Shown here one piece after another: positions 1 to 4,420 of a stretch of 6,546 bases of DNA (positions are counted from its first letter, which is position 1; each line of letters opens with the position of its first letter). A program made the position numbers and the translations under genes. The notes beneath the pieces are model-generated. The model was not told the origin of the DNA, made no database searches, and worked only from the letters and a program-made list of their open reading frames with translations. Source of the stretch: Burkholderiaceae bacterium (GTDB lineage: Bacteria; Pseudomonadota; Gammaproteobacteria; Burkholderiales; Burkholderiaceae); NCBI GenBank assembly GCA_947457745.1, contig CANGWT010000097.1, positions 1 through 6,546 of the forward strand, given 5' to 3'.

Positions 1-666
1 AACGCCGTTGTTTAAAAATGATAGTTCACGAATTCGCTTTACTAAAATCTCATAGTGAAACTCTACAACCCCGAAGACGGTTTCGTCTGCCAAGAAGTGA
101 ACTTCCGTGCCGGATCGGGTTGTATCCCCAATAACTGTGATTGGCGAGGTAGCAACCCCACCCTCCTCTTCGATATTGCGATTTTGGATAGCTCCTCGCG
201 CAAATTCCATGTAGTGGGTTTTGCCATCACGGCGAATGGTGAGTTTTAACCATTTCGAAAGTGCATTTACACAACTAACACCAACGCCATGCAGCCCGCC
301 AGACACTTTATAGCTGTTTTGGTCAAACTTGCCACCTGCATGTAGCTCGGTCATTACAATCTCAGCAGCGCTTCTCTTGGGCTCATGTTTATCGTCGTAC
401 TTAATGCCTGTTGGAACACCACGCCCATTATCAACAATTGAAATGGAGTTATCGGTTTGAATAACAACAGTAATTTCAGAGCAGTAGCCGGCTAATGCCT
501 CGTCAATAGAGTTATCTAAAACCTCAAAAACCAAATGATGTAGGCCGGTACCATCTGAGGTATCGCCAATATACATACCTGGACGCTTACGAACTGCTTC
601 GAGGCCTTCTAATATTTGAATTGATGATGCGCCGTAGTGCTCTACTACTTTTTTTTCTTCAGTCAT
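1..666 (-). CDS. gyrB: DNA gyrase subunit B, N-terminal part (runs off left edge)
   Basis: ATPase subunit of DNA gyrase, which with GyrA introduces negative supercoils in the cytoplasm. Only the first 222 codons are present; the frame stays open to base 1, so the gene is cut by the window. The visible part is the GHKL ATPase domain: AVRKRPGMYIGD near residues 24-35, FEVLDNSIDEA with the presumed catalytic Glu48 and Mg-binding Asn52 (E. coli E42 and N46), DNGRGVPTG with Asp79 (E. coli D73), the lid motif GGLHGVGVS at 123-131, and an SGT motif at 205-207. The last visible residues, RIRELSFLNNGV, match the family. The ATG at 666-664 starts MTEEKKVVEHYGASSIQ, the expected position. The Shine-Dalgarno is weak (AGAAAAAA directly upstream). 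It lies 11 bases after the dnaN stop with no recF between, so dnaN-gyrB cotranscription is likely. A run of eight A on the coding strand falls at codons 4-6. Confidence 0.97.
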   Translation of the reverse strand, partial: MTEEKKVVEHYGASSIQILEGLEAVRKRPGMYIGDTSDGTGLHHLVFEVLDNSIDEALAGYCSEITVVIQTDNSISIVDNGRGVPTGIKYDDKHEPKRSAAEIVMTELHAGGKFDQNSYKVSGGLHGVGVSCVNALSKWLKLTIRRDGKTHYMEFARGAIQNRNIEEEGGVATSPITVIGDTTRSGTEVHFLADETVFGVVEFHYEILVKRIRELSFLNNGV

Positions 667-677
667 TTTTTTCTAAA

Positions 678-1793
678 TTAAATACGCATTGGCATCACAA
701 CATACTTGAAGTCTTCTGAGCCTGGGAGAGTAATCACCGCACTGCTATTGGCATCGCCCAAGCTGATTTGAATTTTTTCGTTCTTCAAATTTGATAAGAC
801 ATCTAATAAGTAACTAACGTTGAAACCAATCTCGACGGTATCGCCACTGTATTCAGTTTCAATTTCTTCTTGCGCCTCTTCTTGCTCAGCATTAGTTGAT
901 TGCACCGTAATCCGGTTGGGTGATAAAGAAAAACGTACGCCCTTAAATTTGTCTGTAGTTAAAATTGCTGCTCGTTGAAGGGCAGATTGCAAAACGTCGC
1001 GGCCAACAATTAAAGAGTTTTTGTGCCCTTTAGGTATTACTCTTTGGAAGTCAGGAAACTTACCCTCAACCAGCTTTGAAATTAATTCGATATCGCCAAA
1101 AGTAAATTTCACTTGGTTTGAGGTGAGACTCATCTCCAGCACATCATCTGAGTCTTCAAGCAAATGCTGGCACTCAAGAATGGTTTTGCGAGGGATAATA
1201 ATTTCCTGCCGCTGCCCTGAACCTAGTGGGGCATCCACTAACTCCACCTGCGAATAGGCCAGACGGTGACCGTCTGTGGCCACGGCGATCACCTGCTTAC
1301 CCTCCACAACCAGCAGCATCCCATTAAGGTAGTACCGAATATCTTGTTGTGCCATCGCAAAGTGAACTTGGCCCACCAACTGCCGAAAGCTTTTTTGAGT
1401 CATTCTCCAGCTAGCAACAACCTCACCAATGCTTTGCATCACCGGGAATTCTGCTGCCGACAAGGTTTGTAGGGAAAAGCGGCTTTTTCCACTTTGCACA
1501 ACCATTTTATTATCTTTAAGATTTAGCGCTACTGACCCCTCTGGTAAGGCGCGCAAAATATCAAGTAATTTTCTTGCGGCCACCGTTGTGGTGACGTCAT
1601 CGACACCAACCCCAAAATTTGCATTAGTGGTAATTTGAATTTCTATATCAGTGGAGATAAATGACACCTTATCACCCTGCTTTTTAAATAAAAGGTTTGC
1701 CAAGATTGGTAAGGTGTGTCGACGCTCAACAATGCCACTTACAACCTGAAGGGGTTTTAACAAACTATCGCGAGAGGTATTTACGAGTTGCAT
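678..1793 (-). CDS. dnaN: DNA polymerase III beta subunit (sliding clamp)
   Basis: Ring-shaped homodimeric clamp that tethers DNA polymerase III and other partners to DNA. The protein is 371 residues (E. coli 366) and spans the three clamp domains, roughly residues 1-120, 125-245 and 250-371. Visible family motifs are YYLNGML (154-160), ATDGHRLA (172-179), EGKFPDFQRVIP (243-254) and the C-terminal VVMPMRI, whose M367-P368-M369-R370 correspond to the hydrophobic partner-binding cleft of E. coli (M362-R365). The ATG at 1793-1791 is preceded by an AAGGA Shine-Dalgarno (complement of 1804-1808) with 10 bases of spacing, which supports this start. The gene follows dnaA in the same direction after a 267-base gap that appears to hold oriC, and precedes gyrB by 11 bases. 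Its leader overlaps the AT-rich putative unwinding element, so transcription and origin opening share this DNA. Confidence 0.98.
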   Translation of the reverse strand: MQLVNTSRDSLLKPLQVVSGIVERRHTLPILANLLFKKQGDKVSFISTDIEIQITTNANFGVGVDDVTTTVAARKLLDILRALPEGSVALNLKDNKMVVQSGKSRFSLQTLSAAEFPVMQSIGEVVASWRMTQKSFRQLVGQVHFAMAQQDIRYYLNGMLLVVEGKQVIAVATDGHRLAYSQVELVDAPLGSGQRQEIIIPRKTILECQHLLEDSDDVLEMSLTSNQVKFTFGDIELISKLVEGKFPDFQRVIPKGHKNSLIVGRDVLQSALQRAAILTTDKFKGVRFSLSPNRITVQSTNAEQEEAQEEIETEYSGDTVEIGFNVSYLLDVLSNLKNEKIQISLGDANSSAVITLPGSEDFKYVVMPMRI

Positions 1794-1821
1794 TGCTTTT
1801 AAATCCTTGTATATATCTTAT
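1794..1821. other. AT-rich stretch, candidate DNA-unwinding element
   Basis: Nearly all A/T apart from the dnaN Shine-Dalgarno complement (1804-1808), with an alternating TATATAT-type core at about 1810-1816. It lies immediately beyond the DnaA-trio repeats, where the duplex is expected to melt first in the Bacillus-type opening module. It also forms the dnaN leader. The role is inferred from position and composition. Confidence 0.5.
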
Positions 1822-1836
1822 TAGTAGTAGTAATAA
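1822..1836 (-). repeat. DnaA-trio repeat (five TTA/CTA triplets)
   Basis: On the dnaA/dnaN coding strand this reads TTA-TTA-CTA-CTA-CTA, so the other strand reads 3'-AAT-AAT-GAT-GAT-GAT-5'. That agrees with the published DnaA-trio consensus 3'-[G/A]AT-5', which binds a DnaA filament on single-stranded DNA. On the coding strand, in order, come the DnaA box (1858-1850), a 13-base GC-rich spacer (1849-1837), the trio, then AT-rich DNA. This is the layout known in Bacillus subtilis. The triplet run is seen directly; its function is inference. Confidence 0.65.
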
Positions 1837-1840
1837 GGCT

Positions 1841-1853
1841 CACCGTTTCGGTG
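1841..1853. repeat. Short perfect inverted repeat between DnaA box and trio
   Basis: CACCG-TTT-CGGTG forms a 5-bp GC-rich stem with a 3-base loop. Its right arm overlaps the first bases of the DnaA box at 1850-1858, and its left arm falls in the GC-rich spacer before the DnaA-trio. It is not followed by a T-run in either direction, so it does not look like an intrinsic terminator. Confidence 0.5.
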
Positions 1854-1858
1854 GATAA
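1850..1858 (-). promoter_or_regulatory. DnaA box (one mismatch) adjacent to the DnaA-trio
   Basis: The minus strand reads TTATCCACC, one mismatch from TTATNCACA at the last base. It is the box nearest the trio and so the likely anchor for loading DnaA onto the opening strand. Confidence 0.6.
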
Positions 1859-1902
1859 CTCAAAAACTGTATGTAAAACAACCTATTAAAACCAAACAAA
1901 CC

Positions 1903-1944
1903 TGTGGAAAACCTTTGTATAAACACTGAACAAACATTGGATAA
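1903..1944 (-). repeat. Minus-facing DnaA-box-like series
   Basis: Minus-strand 9-mers TTTTCCACA (1911-1903), TTATACAAA (1922-1914) and TTATCCAAT (1944-1936) match TTATNCACA with 1, 1 and 2 mismatches. Their starts are 11 and 22 bp apart, so they sit on one face of the helix with one slot (1925-1933) degenerate. They are probably low-affinity sites; individual sites could be chance in AT-rich DNA. Confidence 0.4.
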
Positions 1945-1981
1945 CTTTCCATCAATACCCTATTTTTGCACGAAGATTGAG

Positions 1982-2048
1982 CTTTCCACAGTTTATCAAC
2001 ACACAATCCACAAACTTATCCATTAAGCTATCCACAGACTTATCCACA
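1982..2048 (+). repeat. Tandem array of six DnaA-box-like 9-mers at 11-12 bp steps
   Basis: Six same-facing 9-mers begin at 1982, 1993, 2004, 2016, 2028 and 2040: CTTTCCACA, TTATCAACA, CAATCCACA, TTATCCATT, CTATCCACA, TTATCCACA. Steps are 11, 11, 12, 12 and 12 bp, about one helical turn, with 2-3 bp gaps. Against TTATNCACA the mismatches are 2, 1, 2, 2, 1 and 0, so the strongest site is at the dnaA end. Regular spacing favours cooperative assembly of a DnaA filament seeded at 2040-2048. Confidence 0.7.
2040..2048 (+). promoter_or_regulatory. DnaA box, perfect consensus
   Basis: Exact TTATCCACA, 12 bases beyond the dnaA stop codon. It is the only perfect consensus box in the dnaA-dnaN gap and the end member of the phased array. 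Confidence 0.8.
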
Positions 2049-2060
2049 AATAAAAAGTGC

Positions 2061-3503
2061 CTACGACTTCAAAGTCTGCTCAATAACATGGATTTCATGG
2101 TTTAGCTGGCCATCATGGGAGCGCTCATCCCCAATCTTTCGTACGGCATGCAAAACAGTGGTGTGGTCTCGACCGCCAAATAGCTCGCCAATCTCAGGAA
2201 GGCTTTTTTGTGTTAATTCTTTGGCCATAAACATTGCAATTTGCCTTGGGCGCGCAATATTCGCGGGCCGTTTTTTAGAGTACATATCGGCCACCTTGAT
2301 GCTATAGAAGTCCGCCACCGCCTTTTGAATGTTCTCAACCGAAATTTGACGATTTTGTATAGAAAGCAGGTCTTTGAGGGCTATGCGAGCCACATCAATT
2401 GTGACTTCTCGCCCATGAAAGCGAACGAAAGCCAAAATCTTCCTTAGCGCACCCTCTAGCTCCCTTACGTTAGATCTAAGATGTTTGGCTACAAAAAAAG
2501 CCACATCCTCGCTCATGGGTATGCCCTCGCTTAAAGCCTTTTTCATTAGAATGGCAACCCGCATCTCAAGCTCTGGCGGCTCAATGGCAACCGTTAGTCC
2601 AGAATCAAACCGTGAAATGAGCCGGTCATCTATGCCAGCCATTTCCTTGGGGTAGGTGTCACTTGTAATAATGACTTGAGCCTTATTGCTTAAAAGGGCC
2701 TCAAAGGCATAAAAAAACTCCTCCTGCGTTCTAGATTTACCGCTAAAGAACTGAATATCATCAATTAACAGGAGGTCAAGCGAGTGGTAGTAGCGCTTAA
2801 AGCGATCAAAAGCTTTTTGTTGATATGCCCTAACGACATCAGAAACATATTGCTCGGCGTGGATATAGCGAATTCGGGCATTGGGTTTTTCTTTTAGAAG
2901 ATGGTTGCCAATGGCGTGAATTAAGTGGGTCTTGCCCAAACCCACCCCGCCATATAAAAACATGGGGTTGTAAGAGGTGCCCGGGTTGTGGGCAACCTGG
3001 ATAGACGCGGCTCGCGCGAGTTGGTTTGCTTTACCGGTTACAAAAGTTTCAAAAGTAAGGTTTGGGTTTAATTTGGAGTGGTCCTCAATCTCAAAAGCCT
3101 GCTCTTCTGTAGAGGTGCTGTCGGGAGAAATAGATATCGCCTGAGGCTCAAACTTTTCTCGGGGAACTGAAGCCCCCTGGGTTTGGGTGGCTGCGCCATC
3201 AACATTGAGGATAAAACTTAATACAACTGGGTGACCAAAATACCGGTCTGCCATCTCTTGAAAGCGGTCGGAAAAAGTTTTCTTAATCCAATCAAGCTTA
3301 AATCTATTGGGGGCTCCAACAATAAGTGATTGCTCACTTATATCATAAGATACCAAGCTTAAGGGCTGTATCCAAGTTTTAAATTGCTGGGGCGAGAGTT
3401 CGCTAGCCAAAACACCAATGGCATCGTCCCAAAACCTTAGTGGGTTTGGCGAATTCAGTGCGGGGGGGGTCTGTAAGTTGCTCATGTTTTTTGGTGGGTC
3501 CAT
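2061..3503 (-). CDS. dnaA: Chromosomal replication initiator protein DnaA
   Basis: AAA+ ATPase that binds DnaA boxes, opens oriC and loads the DnaB helicase; it also acts as a transcription regulator. The protein is 480 residues (E. coli 467). Domain I covers about residues 22-95 (FWDDAIGVLASELSPQQFKTW) and a variable linker about 100-140. The AAA+ domain has Walker A GGVGLGKTH (185-193), Walker B LLLIDDIQF (244-252), sensor I around TSD (280-282), the arginine-finger region SRFD with R298, and sensor II NVRELEGAL with R347. Domain IV has the basic loop SKKRPANIARPRQ (R412 aligns with E. coli R399) and the signature GGRDHTTVLHAVRKI (443-457). The start is uncertain: ATG at 3503 (used here) and ATG at 3485 (residue 7) both lack a clear Shine-Dalgarno, and a run of eight C lies at codons 12-14. 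Three consensus DnaA boxes just upstream suggest autoregulation. Confidence 0.98.
   Translation of the reverse strand: MDPPKNMSNLQTPPALNSPNPLRFWDDAIGVLASELSPQQFKTWIQPLSLVSYDISEQSLIVGAPNRFKLDWIKKTFSDRFQEMADRYFGHPVVLSFILNVDGAATQTQGASVPREKFEPQAISISPDSTSTEEQAFEIEDHSKLNPNLTFETFVTGKANQLARAASIQVAHNPGTSYNPMFLYGGVGLGKTHLIHAIGNHLLKEKPNARIRYIHAEQYVSDVVRAYQQKAFDRFKRYYHSLDLLLIDDIQFFSGKSRTQEEFFYAFEALLSNKAQVIITSDTYPKEMAGIDDRLISRFDSGLTVAIEPPELEMRVAILMKKALSEGIPMSEDVAFFVAKHLRSNVRELEGALRKILAFVRFHGREVTIDVARIALKDLLSIQNRQISVENIQKAVADFYSIKVADMYSKKRPANIARPRQIAMFMAKELTQKSLPEIGELFGGRDHTTVLHAVRKIGDERSHDGQLNHEIHVIEQTLKS
3462..3469. repeat. G8/C8 homopolymer inside the dnaA 5' end
   Basis: Eight consecutive G on the plus strand, which is C8 on the dnaA coding strand, covering codons Thr12-Pro13-Pro14. 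It lies after both ATG start candidates and before the first conserved residues of domain I (about residue 22). An indel here would shift the frame of an essential gene. It could be a slippage-prone tract or a site of sequencing error. Confidence 0.7.
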
Positions 3504-3521
3504 TGTAGCTAGACCATAAAG

Positions 3522-3530
3522 TTATCCACA
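3522..3530 (+). promoter_or_regulatory. DnaA box, perfect consensus, upstream of dnaA
   Basis: Exact TTATCCACA ending 27 bases, and beginning 18 bases, before the first dnaA ATG. With the box at 3553-3561 it forms a 9-bp inverted repeat separated by 22 bp, with centres 31 bp apart (about three helical turns). Its place in the dnaA leader fits autorepression. Confidence 0.8.
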
Positions 3531-3552
3531 AGCTAGAAAGTCGTGGAAAACC

Positions 3553-3561
3553 TGTGGATAA
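3553..3561 (-). promoter_or_regulatory. DnaA box, perfect consensus, upstream of dnaA
   Basis: The plus strand reads TGTGGATAA, an exact TTATCCACA on the minus strand. It is the partner of the opposite-facing box at 3522-3530 and lies 11 bp from the same-facing box at 3564-3572. A weaker TTTTCCACG (two mismatches) sits between at 3542-3550. Confidence 0.8.
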
Positions 3562-3563
3562 TT

Positions 3564-3572
3564 TGTGAATAA
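3564..3572 (-). promoter_or_regulatory. DnaA box (TTATTCACA) upstream of dnaA
   Basis: The minus strand reads TTATTCACA, a full match to TTATNCACA. It is separated from the box at 3553-3561 by 2 bases, in the same orientation, and borders the AT-rich stretch at about 3571-3605. Confidence 0.7.
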
Positions 3573-3657
3573 AGTTAAAAATCCTATTTAAATTAAGGGT
3601 TTAATCGGAATTCACACGCAAAATAGAGAAAAATACCTATATATTCTTCGGTAGCAG

Positions 3658-3686
3658 TTGACCTTTTGCCATCCAACAAGGAAAAT
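3658..3686 (+). promoter_or_regulatory. Candidate sigma-70 promoter for rpmH-rnpA-yidD-yidC
   Basis: TTGACC (3658-3663, 5 of 6 to TTGACA), a 17-base spacer, and GAAAAT (3681-3686, 4 of 6 to TATAAT). Transcription would begin near 3692, leaving a leader of about 17 bases with AGGA at 3699-3702 before the rpmH ATG. A TATATATT motif at 3638-3645 is a possible alternative -10 but has no good -35 at the right distance. Confidence 0.4.
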
Positions 3687-3708
3687 ACTGGGTTTTGCAG
3701 GATGAATC

Positions 3709-3843
3709 ATGAAAAGAACATATCAACCCTCAGTAACACGCCGCAAGCGCACACACGGATTTCGTATTCGTATGAAAACGAAGAGTGGGCGCGCAGTTTT
3801 AAACGCACGCCGCGCTAAGGGCCGCAAACGTCTGGCTGTTTAA
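3709..3843 (+). CDS. rpmH: 50S ribosomal protein L34
   Basis: Small, very basic protein of the large ribosomal subunit that binds 23S rRNA. The 44-residue product starts [19 protein letters not shown] and ends KGRKRLAV, the full-length family pattern with nearly every family-invariant residue present. The ATG at 3709-3711 is preceded by AGGA (3699-3702) with 6 bases of spacing; the ATG at 3702 is out of frame and is not the start. It is the first gene of the rightward cluster, divergent from dnaA, and its stop is 8 bases before the rnpA TTG start, so the two are almost certainly cotranscribed. Its good ribosome binding site contrasts with the weak one of rnpA, consistent with a much higher need for L34 than for the RNase P protein. 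Confidence 0.98.
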
Positions 3844-3851
3844 TTTAGCAG

Positions 3852-4169
3852 TTGAATAGCGCGAAGATTTCTGAATTACTAAAAACGCGCCCCCAAACAA
3901 CTTTGTATTGGGGGCTGTATTCGGCATTTTCAGAGCAGGGCGCAAAACCGGATTTGGGTATTGCGGTAGCTAAAAAACTAGCTAAGCGTGCGGTAGATCG
4001 CAACCAATTAAAGCGCATGATCCGTGAGGTAGTCCGAGTTGCTCAGACTAGAAATCTCAATAGCGATATTGTGGTTAAGCTGAAAAAACCAGTTGGGCGT
4101 GAAACTCGTGGGAGACTCAGAAGAAAAGAAAAGGAAGTTCTGCGAACTCAAATTGAGGGGCTTCTTTAG
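3852..4169 (+). CDS. rnpA: Ribonuclease P protein component (TTG start)
   Basis: Protein subunit of RNase P, which with the catalytic RNA removes 5' leaders from tRNA precursors. The product has 105 residues. The diagnostic RNR segment KRAVDRNQLKRMIRE lies at 45-59 (R50-N51, K54-R55), after a beta-strand segment DLGIAVAKKLA (34-44), and the C-terminal half is basic. The start must be TTG at 3852 or later: an in-frame TAG at 3846-3848 blocks any upstream start, and no ATG occurs before Met56. There is no strong Shine-Dalgarno in the 8 bases after rpmH. The N-terminal part before the RNR motif is about 12 residues shorter than in E. coli RnpA, and the usual Phe-Arg-Leu opening motif is not obvious. 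Identity rests on the RNR motif and the invariant rpmH-rnpA-yidD context. The stop is followed after one base by the yidD GTG. Confidence 0.93.
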   Translation: MNSAKISELLKTRPQTTLYWGLYSAFSEQGAKPDLGIAVAKKLAKRAVDRNQLKRMIREVVRVAQTRNLNSDIVVKLKKPVGRETRGRLRRKEKEVLRTQIEGLL

Positions 4170-4170
4170 C

Positions 4171-4410
4171 GTGCGCTTTTTAAATAAGATGGCCGTAAAG
4201 GCCTTGAGGGTTTATCAGATAGCACTTAGCCCCTTTGTCGGCATGCATTGTAAATTTGAACCATCCTGCTCTCAATATGCCTGCGACTGCTTTACTAATT
4301 ACGGATTTTTAAAAAGCCTCGGGTTGATGGTGTGGCGCATTTTGCGATGCAACCCATGGTCACGGGGCGGTCATGACCCCGCAGTAAAACTTGAATCTCA
4401 TCATTATTAA
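4171..4410 (+). CDS. yidD: Membrane protein insertion efficiency factor YidD
   Basis: Small membrane-associated protein that assists YidC-dependent insertion of inner-membrane proteins. The family core is clear: LRVYQIALSPFVGMHCKFEPSCSQYA, with the C-x-F-x-P-S-C-S-x-Y motif, then a second cysteine segment LRCNPWSRGGHDPAV. From GTG 4171 the protein has 79 residues (E. coli 85). GTG is chosen because GAGGGG (4155-4160) lies 10 bases upstream and it starts one base after the rnpA stop, giving VRFLNKMAVKALRVYQ, the expected short basic and hydrophobic N-terminus. ATG at 4189 (73 residues) is the alternative but has no Shine-Dalgarno. The frame stays open back to an ATG at 4093 inside rnpA, but that extension has no family resemblance and overlaps rnpA. 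Likely translationally coupled to rnpA, with yidC starting 10 bases later. Confidence 0.94.
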   Translation: MRFLNKMAVKALRVYQIALSPFVGMHCKFEPSCSQYACDCFTNYGFLKSLGLMVWRILRCNPWSRGGHDPAVKLESHHY

Positions 4411-4420
4411 GTGAATGCAA

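Larger units (their letters stand above)
1794..2060. other. oriC: Putative replication origin oriC (dnaA-dnaN intergenic region)
   Basis: This 267-base gap has no gene and is AT-rich and dense in DnaA-box-like 9-mers (consensus TTATNCACA). Plus-strand boxes with mismatches: 1982-1990 (2), 1993-2001 (1), 2004-2012 (2), 2016-2024 (2), 2028-2036 (1), 2040-2048 (0). Minus-strand boxes: 1850-1858 (1, last A to C), 1903-1911 (1), 1914-1922 (1) and 1936-1944 (2). Next to dnaN lie a GC-rich spacer, five DnaA-trio triplets (1822-1836) and an AT-rich stretch (about 1794-1821), the expected order of an origin-opening module. No GATC occurs in the gap, so Dam/SeqA control of the E. coli type is not supported. 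Location beside dnaA and dnaN matches known origins. That replication starts here is inference; the cluster upstream of dnaA is the alternative or the second half. Confidence 0.8.
3504..3708. promoter_or_regulatory. Divergent dnaA-rpmH intergenic control region
   Basis: 205 bases without a gene between the divergent starts of dnaA and rpmH. The dnaA-proximal third has three consensus DnaA boxes; next is an AT-rich segment (about 3571-3605); the rpmH-proximal part holds a candidate promoter. No GATC is present. I could not identify a convincing -35/-10 pair for dnaA on the minus strand. The region could be a control region only, or also the second half of a bipartite origin. Confidence 0.75.

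Noticed and set aside
55..249. Plus-strand open frame of 64 codons at the left end
   Set aside because: It lies entirely antisense to the strongly conserved gyrB ATPase domain and resembles nothing; a shadow frame.
1021..1638. Three plus-strand open frames antisense to dnaN
   Set aside because: They overlap conserved dnaN codons, have no ribosome binding sites of note and no recognisable motif.
1950..1964. IHF-like site in the middle of the origin gap
   Set aside because: CATCAATACCCTA differs from WATCAANNNNTTR at more than one fixed position, so it is too weak to call.
2241..2447. Plus-strand frame antisense to dnaA domain IV
   Set aside because: Shadow of the conserved DnaA DNA-binding domain; no family resemblance.
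3504..3620. dnaA promoter on the minus strand
   Set aside because: Several AT-rich -10-like hexamers exist, but none has a -35 match at 16-18 bases; no specific call is justified.
4093..4170. N-terminal extension of yidD back to ATG 4093
   Set aside because: It would overlap rnpA by 77 bases and adds residues unlike the YidD family; GTG 4171 with GAGGGG upstream fits better.
4415..4420. yidC start at ATG 4415
   Set aside because: The AAGTGA motif would abut the start codon, and the extra two residues are absent from the typical MDxKxT family start; ATG 4421 is preferred, though not proven.
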